Assembly (NCBI GenBank): GCA_949106495.1
Contig: CARYZD010000003.1
Location: 104,911 to 168,910, forward strand
Length of the DNA: 64,000 nt
DNA from: an uncultured Clostridia bacterium
GTDB taxonomy: Bacteria > Bacillota > Clostridia > TANB77 > CAG-465
Direction: 5' to 3'
The first letter of the stretch is position 1; each line of letters starts with the position of its first letter. A program made the position numbers and the translations under genes. Of the stretch, positions 8,893-17,043 are shown piece after piece. Below the pieces are notes generated by a model. That model was not told the DNA's origin. It saw only the letters and a program-made list of their open reading frames with translations, and made no database searches.

Positions 8893-9779
8893 GTGGTATA
8901 TTCTTTTGCATTTTATGGTCTTTATAAAATTCACTATTTTCTTTTAAGAAATAGTTATATGATATTGTACCATTTTTTGTTAATTGATTGTTATATGTTA
9001 TATCTATATTATACCATTTCCCATACAAATTTACCATATTCCAAATATGATTATCACTAGCAACTTCATTTCCAATGTCTCTTGTAGCTATTGAATCTAT
9101 ATTTAATTGGTCCATTATAAATTTAAAACCATAGGTATAACCTGCACATACACTCTCTTTTGTGTCAAAAATAGAAACAATAGATTGAAATTCATGTACA
9201 TTATCTTTACTATATTTAGTATACGTAGCAAGATTAATTAATTTGTCATGTACATATTTTATTTTTTTATAATCATTCTTCTGTTTTTTAGCTCCATTTA
9301 CAATTTCCATATAAACTGGTTCTATACGAGCTTTAATTGCTATAGCTTCTTCTTCTGTGTAATAATATTTAAGTTGTATACTTTTATTTGTACATATTTT
9401 TGTATCATTAACTTGTGGAACTGCAATATAATTATCCATCCAAAATATTTCAGGATGATCAAGTAATAATGCAGCATATGTTTCTTCAAGTTCAACTACT
9501 GTTAATTCCTCTAGTTGAGTAGAAAAATCTTTTCTAAATTGTAAATATGATTCTTTCATTTCATTATACAAAATTTGTTCTTTTTCTGTTAAAGTTGTTT
9601 TCCACCATTCATATACATGCCTTCCACTATATACTGTATAATCTGATTCGTTAGCAAAAGCTTCAACAGCTATTCCATCTGAGCTTCTCCAAAAGAAAAT
9701 AATATATACAACAAATAGTACAACAAAGACAATAACAATATTACAAAAGATATCGCTTCCATCGCCGTTTCTTTTTCAT
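8885..9779 (-). CDS. Membrane-anchored transglutaminase-like protein, +1 frame change at codon 5 (CGG)
   Basis: Translation should start at ATG 9777-9779 with GGAGG eight bases upstream, but this frame (MKKKR) meets TAA after 12 codons. The main protein lies in the +1 frame from about 9766 to 8885 and has no ATG, GTG or TTG before a TTG at 9569-9571. Joining them gives about 297 residues: one membrane helix (residues about 13-32), then a transglutaminase-like domain with Cys in ESVCAGYTYG, His in DNHIWNMV and Asp in WYNIDITYN, a complete Cys-His-Asp triad. Role probably in extracytoplasmic peptide or cell-wall processing. The fifth codon, CGG at 9765-9767, lies within the window where the frame must change. 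A one-base excess in the preceding A5 run would explain it equally well. Confidence 0.7.
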
Positions 9780-9898
9780 ATAACCACCTCCATTTTTTTA
9801 TTAAAATCAAATGATTTTCTCTAAACATCTGCCTTAATTATACCACTTTTGTATGTTTATGTCAACTTTTAACAAATTTAATAAGTATATTAAGCAAA

Positions 9899-9927
9899 AT
9901 AAAAAGGGCTATTTTGCCCTTTTAAAA
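9899..9927 (-). terminator. Terminator after small zinc-ribbon gene
   Basis: AAAAGGGC (9902-9909) pairs with GCCCTTTT (9916-9923). T run on the minus strand. Confidence 0.75.
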
Positions 9928-10128
9928 TTATCTATAACCAGTACCTTCATCATTATACTCGTAGAAATCTCTTGATTTTAAATTTCCACATTTAGTACAT
10001 ATTGTACAAATATAATCTCCAGATAAAATTAGATATTCTCCTATTTCTAAGTATTGTCTATATTCATGTCTACAAAACATTCTTTTTATAAAGTTCTTTT
10101 TCTTTGGTATATCCATATTATTTGGCAT
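9928..10128 (-). CDS. Small phage-like zinc-binding protein
   Basis: 66 residues. FCRHEY near residues 18-23 and CTKCG near 44-48 give a possible Cys/His zinc site, resembling small DUF1660-like proteins found in prophages. Basic N-terminus. GGAGG precedes the ATG. First in position of four small same-strand genes (9928-10987) spaced 28-48 bp apart. Function unknown. Confidence 0.6.
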   Translation of the reverse strand: MPNNMDIPKKKNFIKRMFCRHEYRQYLEIGEYLILSGDYICTICTKCGNLKSRDFYEYNDEGTGYR

Positions 10129-10162
10129 ACTATACCTCCATTAAACAAAAAATTATTACCTT

Positions 10163-10456
10163 TTATTTTATTCTTAAGGATACATTACCATTAGTATCAA
10201 TGTCACCATTAATATCTCCATAGCAATTAACATTTCCATTTGTATCTATGTTTCCTTCAACATTTCCACTAACTTCAACGCTTCCATTTGTAGTAATATT
10301 TCCATGTACATCTCCATCAACTTCAATATTAATAATACAATTATCTGAATAATCTTTTGTATTAAATTTCTTTCCATTTATTATTACAACATTATCTTTA
10401 ACAATAATATCATTTACTTTATTAGTATCAATTGATTTACCATTTATTATAATCAT
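10163..10456 (-). CDS. Bactofilin-like beta-repeat mini-protein
   Basis: 97 residues. From about residue 45 to the end a short unit, (D/N)G(D/N)(I/V)xTNG(N/S)V, recurs about four times (GNITTNGSV, GNIDTNGNV, GDIDTNGNV). Such units build the right-handed beta-helix of bactofilins and polymer-forming cytoskeletal proteins. Too short for a full bactofilin, so I call only the fold. GGAGG precedes the ATG. Confidence 0.55.
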   Translation of the reverse strand: MIIINGKSIDTNKVNDIIVKDNVVIINGKKFNTKDYSDNCIINIEVDGDVHGNITTNGSVEVSGNVEGNIDTNGNVNCYGDINGDIDTNGNVSLRIK

Positions 10457-10484
10457 TTAAATACCTCCAAAAATTTCATATTTT

Positions 10485-10667
10485 TTATTTGTTTTTTTCT
10501 TCAGTATATGAACATGGTTTTCCATCTGAATTTACCATTACTATTGGTGCTAATCCGTCATAACTCATATACATCACTTTTGTCTTTGTATCATAGAATA
10601 TCTCAATATCAGCAAAATCAAAAAAATTAGTTCCAATATACTTAAATCTATTTATCTCTTTACTCAT
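10485..10667 (-). CDS. Small protein, DUF6440-like
   Basis: 60 residues. The segment YDTKTKVMYMSYDGLAPIVM followed by DGKP resembles the conserved core of DUF6440-type small proteins (DKxTGVxYL...GLTPLxDxxGKP) seen in Clostridia and their mobile elements. No membrane segment. GGAGG site present. Function unknown. Confidence 0.6.
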   Translation of the reverse strand: MSKEINRFKYIGTNFFDFADIEIFYDTKTKVMYMSYDGLAPIVMVNSDGKPCSYTEEKNK

Positions 10668-10714
10668 ATCTTTATCCTCCTAAATATATTAATATTTTAG
10701 TTAAATAATAACTA

Positions 10715-10987
10715 TCATGTAAATTTTTCAAGTTGATTTTCCTTACAAGCAAATATTTTTCCTGTTTTATCTTTAATGATGTAATCTCCATATTCGACTT
10801 TTTGCTTTCCATTTTCAGATTTAATATAGATTTCTACTATTGCATTTGGAACTACTTTTAATGTCTCAGCATCTATAATTTTTTCACGTACAAATTCTAT
10901 GTTTTCTCCTTCTTTAAACCACTCAGGTCTTTTGTCTATTCCTAGTCTAAATTGCATAAATATTTTTTGGTCCTTTTTAACACTCAT
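10715..10987 (-). CDS. Small phage-like protein
   Basis: 90 residues. The C-terminal GDYIIKDKTGKIFACKENQL matches the short domain common in phage and prophage proteins (GDWIIKGxxGExYPCK). A GGGGGA-like ribosome site precedes the ATG. Probably the first gene of the four-gene phage-like cluster on this strand. Role unknown. Confidence 0.6.
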   Translation of the reverse strand: MSVKKDQKIFMQFRLGIDKRPEWFKEGENIEFVREKIIDAETLKVVPNAIVEIYIKSENGKQKVEYGDYIIKDKTGKIFACKENQLEKFT

Positions 10988-11127
10988 ATCATTTCCCCCT
11001 TTAATATATTAATATTTAAGTTTTATTTATTTCTAAGCTAAATTATTATACCACCGTTTTATTATTATGTCAATTATATAATGTAATATCATTTATATAC
11101 ATTTATTTATTATTTTAATCAAAATAA

Positions 11128-11156
11128 TTGTTTATACATATAATTTATGATATAAT
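11128..11156 (+). promoter_or_regulatory. SigmaA-type promoter of hpt
   Basis: TTGTTT (11128-11133), 17-base spacer, TATAAT (11151-11156), just upstream of the hpt ribosome site. Confidence 0.6.
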
Positions 11157-11179
11157 GTCGACATAAGGAGGATTTTTTT

Positions 11180-11689
11180 ATGAATATTAAAACTTTAATT
11201 GATGAAAAGAAAATTGAAAATCGTATTAAAGAAGTTGCAAAACAAATTGAAAATGACTATTCAAATGAAGAAATAGTTATAATTTGTATTTTAAAAGGTG
11301 CTGCATTTTTTGCTACAGATTTAGCTAAAAGAATAAACTTACCTGTAACTGTAGATTTTATGAAAGTATCAAGTTATGAAGGAACTGAAAGTACTAAAAA
11401 AATTGACTTTAAATTAGACATTTCTACTGATATTAGCAATAAGAATGTTATTATTGTTGAAGATATTGTTGATACTGGAAGAACTTTAACTTATTTAAAA
11501 GATTATTTAAATTCAAAAAATCCAAAATCACTTAAAATATGTACTATGTTAGATAAAAAAGAACGTAGAGAATTTGATTTAAATCCAGAATACGTATGTT
11601 TTGAAATACCAGATAAATTCGTAATTGGTTATGGGCTAGATTATGATGAAAAATACAGAAATCTACCATATATTGGATATATAGAGTAA
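11180..11689 (+). CDS. hpt: Hypoxanthine phosphoribosyltransferase
   Basis: 169 residues. Transfers phosphoribose from PRPP to hypoxanthine or guanine in purine salvage. PRPP-binding motif VIIVEDIVDTGRTL near residues 92-105, LKGAAFFATDL for pyrophosphate, and the purine-binding VIGYGLDYDEKYRNL near the end. Ribosome site AAGGAGG and a consensus promoter are upstream, a terminator hairpin downstream. Not in the usual tilS-ftsH context. Confidence 0.95.
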   Translation: MNIKTLIDEKKIENRIKEVAKQIENDYSNEEIVIICILKGAAFFATDLAKRINLPVTVDFMKVSSYEGTESTKKIDFKLDISTDISNKNVIIVEDIVDTGRTLTYLKDYLNSKNPKSLKICTMLDKKERREFDLNPEYVCFEIPDKFVIGYGLDYDEKYRNLPYIGYIE

Positions 11690-11711
11690 TTTTATATTAC
11701 TCTATTTTTTT
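11682..11711 (+). terminator. Terminator of hpt
   Basis: TAGAGTAAT (11682-11690) pairs with ATTACTCTA (11696-11704), then a T run. Confidence 0.8.
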
Positions 11712-11736
11712 GCGCATAATATTGTTGGTGATTTAA

Positions 11737-12198
11737 TTGAAAATATTTGGATATTATGCAAAAGTATTATCTATAATATGTATTTTTACTATAATTTGCT
11801 TAGTTTTACATACATTTATTTGTTTAGATATAAATTCATTAAAAATTAATATACACAATATAACAAGAAACTACTTAACACTTAAAATAATGTATCCTGT
11901 TTTATATATTTTACTTGGAATAAACATATATATGTATTCTACAAGGCTAGATAGTTCAAAAAATATTTTAATTGTAATAGCATTATATTTAATAATATTA
12001 TTGCTATCAATATTGTCTTCTCTTTTATTTTTAAGATTTGCTAACTTTATTTTTGCTTTTTGGTTAAGTGTACTATGTACAGTACTAGATATTATATTAT
12101 CTTACTTTTATCTAAAATCTAGTATTTGTAATTTTCATATTTTTATATTAGCCTATCTTTCATTTATTCAATTCTTTTTTTATTTTTCATCAATGTAA
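11737..12198 (+). CDS. Hypothetical four-helix membrane protein, TTG start
   Basis: 153 residues, almost entirely hydrophobic, with four probable membrane helices and no recognised domain. TTG at 11737 is used, with GGTGA six bases upstream; no better ATG exists before the first helix. Follows the hpt terminator, so it may depend on read-through or its own weak promoter. Confidence 0.6.
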   Translation: MKIFGYYAKVLSIICIFTIICLVLHTFICLDINSLKINIHNITRNYLTLKIMYPVLYILLGINIYMYSTRLDSSKNILIVIALYLIILLLSILSSLLFLRFANFIFAFWLSVLCTVLDIILSYFYLKSSICNFHIFILAYLSFIQFFFYFSSM

Positions 12199-12228
12199 AA
12201 AGAGTAAGAAAACTTCTTACTCTTTGAT
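12197..12228. terminator. Bidirectional terminator, convergent genes
   Basis: A perfect 12-bp stem, 12199-12210 with 12214-12225, lies between the membrane-protein stop and the tatD stop. Confidence 0.75.
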
Positions 12229-12987
12229 ATTGAAAAATTCAAGCGAATTTCGGTATACAATTTTTGATAATTCTTCTACTTCTATATGTTTATATTCTGC
12301 AAGCTTTCCTATTATAATTGGTAAATTTTTAGAAGTATTTATTGTGCCTCTTAAAGGTACAGGTGGAAGATATGGTGCATCTGTTTCTATAACAATTTGA
12401 TTTACAGGTATCATATCCATATATCTTGGAAATGATTTTGCTCTATCATATGTTATATTTCCACCAAAAGCTACCATATATTTATTTTCTAGTACTAGTC
12501 TAACTAAGTCTTCAGTTGGCGAAAAACAATGCAGTAAAGTACCATATTTTGCAGGATGTTCTTTAAGTGTTAGATAAGTATCTAATGAAGCATCTCTACT
12601 ATGCACAACAATAGGTAATTTTAATTTATTTGCAAGTTCTATTTGCTCTATAAATAACTTTTTTTGCTCCTCTTTATTATCTTTTACCCAATAATAATCT
12701 AAACCAATTTCACCAATTGCAACTATTTTACCATTATTATTTTTTATATATAATTCTTCTATTTCTTTTACGCTACATTTACCTACATCACTTGGATGTA
12801 TTCCAATTACAGAATATAATTCATCATATTTTGTTGCAAGTTCTATAGCTTTTTTAGAACTTTCAACGTTATATCCTATTATGTTTATTTTTTTTACTCC
12901 TGCATCAATACATTCTTTTATTGTCTCATCTACATTATCTTTAAATTTATCATCATTGTAATGTGCATGTGTATCAAAATATATCAT
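12217..12987 (-). CDS. TatD-family metal-dependent hydrolase (DNase-like)
   Basis: 256 residues in the TatD/YcfH TIM-barrel family of metal-dependent 3'-5' nucleases. THAHYND near residues 6-12 carries the HxH metal ligands, EIGLDYYW the bridging Glu, VVHSRDA and LHCFSP the next His ligands, and ETDAPYLPP near residue 202 the Asp. Full length. In Firmicutes the family usually neighbours metG or rsmA; here it follows a two-component system on the same strand with only 8 bp between. Confidence 0.92.
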   Translation of the reverse strand: MIYFDTHAHYNDDKFKDNVDETIKECIDAGVKKINIIGYNVESSKKAIELATKYDELYSVIGIHPSDVGKCSVKEIEELYIKNNNGKIVAIGEIGLDYYWVKDNKEEQKKLFIEQIELANKLKLPIVVHSRDASLDTYLTLKEHPAKYGTLLHCFSPTEDLVRLVLENKYMVAFGGNITYDRAKSFPRYMDMIPVNQIVIETDAPYLPPVPLRGTINTSKNLPIIIGKLAEYKHIEVEELSKIVYRNSLEFFNIKE

Positions 12988-12995
12988 ATTAACTC

Positions 12996-14378
12996 CTATT
13001 CTTTTTTAGTTGGAAAAGTTATAGTTACTTCTGTTCCCTCATTTAATTTACTATCTATATTAATAGTTCCATTATTTCCATCTACCATTTCTTTTACAAT
13101 AGAAAGACCAAGTCCAGTACCACCCATTTTTCTTGAACGTGCTTTATCTACACGATAAAATCTTTCAAATAATCTTCCTAAATCTTTTTGTGGTATTCCA
13201 ATACCATTATCTATTACTTTAATATACACTCTATTTTCAATTGGACCTGCATATATTCTAATTAGTCCTCCTTCTGGTGTATATTTTATACTATTAGTAA
13301 GGATATTAATAATTATTTGCTGTACTGAATCCTTATCTGCATATATTGTAGGCATATTCTCTGCACATATAAGTTCAAGTTTATGCTTTTTCTCTTCTGC
13401 TTCAAATCTTACTTTTTCACATACATTTTTTAGTATGTCTACTGTATTTAATGTTGTTTTATTCCAATTTACTTTATTATAGTCCATTTTAGATAATTGT
13501 AATAAGTCTGAAACTAGCCTGCTCATTCTATTTGCTTCTTGATTTATAACTTTTGAAAAACGAAGTATTTCTTGATAAGTTAAATCTCCATTCATAATTG
13601 TCTCAGAATATCCACGTATAGATGTAAGAGGTGTTTTCAACTCATGAGAAACATTTGCAACAAATTCTTTTCTCACATTATCTGTTTGAACACTATCTGT
13701 TATATTTCTAATAATCATTATTATTCCCATTGGACTCAATTCATCACTAAAAAATGGTGCAAAAACAATACTTAAAGCAAGTTCTCCTAGCTCTGTCTTA
13801 ATTTCAACACTTTGATAGTTTGGAAGATACATTACCTTACTAAAATCTACATTAAGTTTTAATCTTTGACATATAGTATCAAATGATTCATCTTCATTTG
13901 TAATATTTAACATTCTCATTGCAGATTTATTCATGTGTACTATTTCTTTTGTAGTAGAAAAAGCCATTACTCCATCTGCCATATGTTCTAATATTATTTC
14001 TGTTTTACTTTGTTGACTATTTAAATCAAAAGTATTCTTTTTTATCACTTTTAACATAGAAACGTATGCATCCATAAGTTCATGATATTCTGGAAATTCA
14101 TCTGAGTCTTTAATTCTTGATATGTCTGGAAGTTTTCCTTCACTAACAACTTTCATTCCCTTTTCAATTTTTTTTAATGGAGAAACAATTTTATTAGAAA
14201 CAATTACAGATAAAATATATGAAATAATAGTAAAAATAACTAAAACAATAATATTATTTTTACTAAATATTTTGTCTGTATCAATAATAGATCCAGATAA
14301 AATTATGGTAGTTATATATACTATAACTACCATAATTATACTCATAGCTCTAATAATTTTTTTCATAGAAACTTTCAT
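12996..14378 (-). CDS. Sensor histidine kinase
   Basis: 460 residues. Two N-terminal membrane helices enclose a very short outer loop, followed by a HAMP-like linker (IVSPLKKIEKGMKVV), a PAS-like region (about 125-230), HisKA with phosphoacceptor HELKTPLTS near residue 246, and HATPase_c with the N box, DNGIGIP and GTGLGLS. The short loop suggests membrane or intracellular sensing, as in WalK/PhoR-like kinases. Lies 19 bp behind its response regulator. Signal unknown. Confidence 0.93.
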   Translation of the reverse strand: MKVSMKKIIRAMSIIMVVIVYITTIILSGSIIDTDKIFSKNNIIVLVIFTIISYILSVIVSNKIVSPLKKIEKGMKVVSEGKLPDISRIKDSDEFPEYHELMDAYVSMLKVIKKNTFDLNSQQSKTEIILEHMADGVMAFSTTKEIVHMNKSAMRMLNITNEDESFDTICQRLKLNVDFSKVMYLPNYQSVEIKTELGELALSIVFAPFFSDELSPMGIIMIIRNITDSVQTDNVRKEFVANVSHELKTPLTSIRGYSETIMNGDLTYQEILRFSKVINQEANRMSRLVSDLLQLSKMDYNKVNWNKTTLNTVDILKNVCEKVRFEAEEKKHKLELICAENMPTIYADKDSVQQIIINILTNSIKYTPEGGLIRIYAGPIENRVYIKVIDNGIGIPQKDLGRLFERFYRVDKARSRKMGGTGLGLSIVKEMVDGNNGTINIDSKLNEGTEVTITFPTKKE

Positions 14379-14397
14379 ATTTTACTCTCTTTCTGCA

Positions 14398-15099
14398 TTA
14401 TAATGAAACGTAATATCCCATTCCTCTTTTTGTTTGAACATATTGTGGCTCAGCTGAGTTTTTCTCAATTTTTTCTCTTAATCTTCTTACAGTAACATCA
14501 ACTGTTCTTGCATCACCATAAAAATCATATCCCCATACTCCTCTAAGTATTTGTTCTCTAGTAAATACTTGGTTTGGATTTGTAGATAATAATTTTAACA
14601 ATTCAAATTCTTTTATTGTTAAATCAATTGTTTTTCCACTGACAATTGCTATATATCTTTCAGGATCAATTATCATATCCTTAACTTTTATTTTATTTTT
14701 CGAAGTATTTTTATCTTCTTCTGTTTCAGGTAGTGTATGTTTTCTTAAATTAGCTTTTACTCTTGCAATAACTTCTCTAATACTAAAAGGTTTTGTCATA
14801 TAGTCATCTGCACCTAATTCAAGTCCTATAATCTTGTCCACCACTTCTTCCTTAGCAGTTACCATTATAATTGGACAAACTAAGCTTTTTCTTAATTTTT
14901 TACATACATTAAATCCATCAACTTTTGGTAACATTAAATCTAATAATATTAAATCTGGATTTACAGATAAAGCAATTTTAATTGCTTCTTCTCCATCATA
15001 TGCTACAGTAGTAGTAAAACCCTCTTTTTCTAAGTTAAACTTTAATATGTCTACTATTGCTTTCTCGTCATCAACTATTAAGATTTTTTTATCATTCAT
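14398..15099 (-). CDS. OmpR/PhoB-family response regulator
   Basis: 233 residues. Receiver domain with acidic pair DDEKA (10-14), phosphorylated Asp in LILLDLMLP (about residue 54) and the conserved Lys in MTKPF. C-terminal winged helix with RTVDVTVRRLREKI. Partner of the adjacent kinase. WalR/PhoB-like, but the regulon cannot be read from here. A GAGGT site precedes the ATG. Confidence 0.94.
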   Translation of the reverse strand: MNDKKILIVDDEKAIVDILKFNLEKEGFTTTVAYDGEEAIKIALSVNPDLILLDLMLPKVDGFNVCKKLRKSLVCPIIMVTAKEEVVDKIIGLELGADDYMTKPFSIREVIARVKANLRKHTLPETEEDKNTSKNKIKVKDMIIDPERYIAIVSGKTIDLTIKEFELLKLLSTNPNQVFTREQILRGVWGYDFYGDARTVDVTVRRLREKIEKNSAEPQYVQTKRGMGYYVSL

Positions 15100-15191
15100 A
15101 TATATACACCTCGTTAATTCTCTTAAAACTGTAATAATTATATCACGTAAAAAAAAATATTGCTACTATTTATTGAAATTTTTTTGTAATT

Positions 15192-16022
15192 TTAATGTAA
15201 TTTAGTTTGAAAATTTATTTCATCAATATTAAGAATTTGTCTAGTTCTTAAAACAAATTGCTTATTCTCACTTGTTGTAATAACAGTAATATTTTTCTTA
15301 CATATATTATTACTATCTCGTTCCTTAATTTTATCTATATATCTAATTAAATTCTTAGATATACCTTTTGCACCATCAACAATACTAATTTCTATTTTTG
15401 GATTAATTTCATTTATAACACTTTTAAAATTATTTCTAAAAAGTGGAAAATGTGTACATCCTAAAACAATATGACTAAAATCATTCAAATTATATTTTAA
15501 AAGTATTGATTTAATATAATTATTAATTTCTTTAGTCATACTATTACAATTAACATTTTCTGCAAACGTAACAAGCTTGTCTGCTGGACATAGCTCTACT
15601 TCATCTTCAATATTTAATTTATTAATAAGACTATGTAATTTTTCTTGATTAACAGTAATACTTGTTGCAAGTACTAATATTTTTTTGTTAATCTTAGAAT
15701 CTGCTGCAACTTTAACAGCTGGTTCTGTACCAATTAATATTATATCTTTATACTTTTCTCTTAACTCATTTATACAAAGACTTGTAGCTGTATTACAAGC
15801 AATAACTATCGGATTACAACCAATATTTACAAGATACTCAACATTTTCTCTAATTACTCCTTTTACAAATTCCTCGTCTTTTGTACCATATGGAGTATTC
15901 TTTGTATCTCCTAAATAATATATTTCTTGGCTTAATCCCTCATTTTCAATTGCTTCTTTTAATACTGTAAGACCTCCAAGTCCTGAATCATAAAATCCAA
16001 CTCTCATACAACTTTTATTCAA
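15192..16022 (-). CDS. murI: Glutamate racemase
   Basis: 276 residues. Makes D-glutamate for peptidoglycan. GFYDSGLGGLTVL carries the substrate Asp-Ser, VIACNTATS the first catalytic Cys and VLGCTHFPL the second. The reading starts at TTG 16022; the ATG five codons later (16005-16007, MRVGFYDSG) is the usual family start and may be the true one. Neither has a strong ribosome site. A hairpin separates it from recR. Confidence 0.93.
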   Translation of the reverse strand: MNKSCMRVGFYDSGLGGLTVLKEAIENEGLSQEIYYLGDTKNTPYGTKDEEFVKGVIRENVEYLVNIGCNPIVIACNTATSLCINELREKYKDIILIGTEPAVKVAADSKINKKILVLATSITVNQEKLHSLINKLNIEDEVELCPADKLVTFAENVNCNSMTKEINNYIKSILLKYNLNDFSHIVLGCTHFPLFRNNFKSVINEINPKIEISIVDGAKGISKNLIRYIDKIKERDSNNICKKNITVITTSENKQFVLRTRQILNIDEINFQTKLH

Positions 16023-16024
16023 TG

Positions 16025-16050
16025 AAAAATAGGTGTAAACACCTATTTTA
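16025..16050 (-). terminator. Terminator of the dnaX-ybaB-recR operon
   Basis: AAAATAGGTG pairs with CACCTATTTT. Lies in the 25 bp between recR and murI. Confidence 0.7.
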
Positions 16051-16641
16051 CATTTCCCTTCTACCTTCTAGTGCTTTAATTAATGTAATTTCATCCGTAT
16101 ACTCTAAATCTCCTCCAACAGGAATGCCATGAGCAATTCTTGTCACCTTAATATCTAAAGGTTTAATTAATCTTGATATATACATTGCTGTTGCTTCACC
16201 TTCAACTGTTGGATTAGTTGCCAAAATCACTTCTTTTATTTTATCATCACTTAATCTTTGAAGTAATTCTTTAATTTTAATATCTCCTGCTGAAATATTA
16301 TTCATTGGAGAAATTGAGCCATGTAAAACATGATATAGTCCTCTATATTCATGTGTTTTTTCCATAGCTACAACGTCTTTAACATTTTCAACTACACAAA
16401 TAACAGAATCATCTCTTTTTTTATCTGAACAAATGTCACAAGGATCTTTTTCAGTTAAGTTAAAACATACTGAACAAAATTTCACATTTTCTTTTGCTTC
16501 AATTAATGTTTTAGACATCTCCTCTGCAACTTCTTTTGATGACTCTAGTATATAAAATGCTAGTCTAACAGCACTTTTATGTCCAATACCAGGTAGTCTT
16601 TCAAATTGATTAATCAATTTATTAACTGTATCTGAATACAT
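16048..16641 (-). CDS. recR: Recombination protein RecR
   Basis: 197 residues. Helix-hairpin-helix LPGIGHKSAVRLAFY (about 16-30), a C4 zinc finger (CSVCFNLTEKDPCDIC) near residues 56-71, a Toprim domain (VICVVENVKDVVAME) and the Walker-like C-terminus. With RecO and RecF it loads RecA on gaps. Nine bp behind ybaB; the order dnaX-ybaB-recR is the classic Firmicutes arrangement. Confidence 0.97.
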   Translation of the reverse strand: MYSDTVNKLINQFERLPGIGHKSAVRLAFYILESSKEVAEEMSKTLIEAKENVKFCSVCFNLTEKDPCDICSDKKRDDSVICVVENVKDVVAMEKTHEYRGLYHVLHGSISPMNNISAGDIKIKELLQRLSDDKIKEVILATNPTVEGEATAMYISRLIKPLDIKVTRIAHGIPVGGDLEYTDEITLIKALEGRREM

Positions 16642-16650
16642 TTATATCAC

Positions 16651-16986
16651 CTAAAATAATCCTGGAATATTAAAAGATCCCATTTCTTGTTCCATCATTG
16701 AATCTGCTTTTCTTAAAGCTTCATTTACAGCTGTTAATACTAAGTCTTGTAACATTTCAACATCATCTGGATCAACAACATCTTTCTTTATTATTATTTC
16801 TTTAATAACTTTATCTCCTGTAGCTTTAACAACAACGGCTCCACCGCCTGCTGAAGTTTCAATTTCTTTTGAAGCTACAACTTCTTGTTTCTTTTGCATA
16901 TCTGCTTGCATCTTTTGTGCTTGTTTTAATAAGTTTTGCATATTTCCCATGCCACCGCCTGGAAATCCACCATATTTATTTCCCAT
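16651..16986 (-). CDS. YbaB/EbfC-family nucleoid-associated protein
   Basis: 111 residues. Gly/Met-rich start, helical LLKQAQKMQADMQKKQ, and the conserved core in which GGGAVVVKATGD leads to PDDVEMLQDLVLTAVNEAL. Forms dimers that bind DNA. Operon partner of dnaX and recR. Confidence 0.95.
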   Translation of the reverse strand: MGNKYGGFPGGGMGNMQNLLKQAQKMQADMQKKQEVVASKEIETSAGGGAVVVKATGDKVIKEIIIKKDVVDPDDVEMLQDLVLTAVNEALRKADSMMEQEMGSFNIPGLF

Positions 16987-17043
16987 TTTATATCCATCCT
17001 TTCACAGAAACTATTATAATATACTTGAGTTTGTTTTTCAAGT

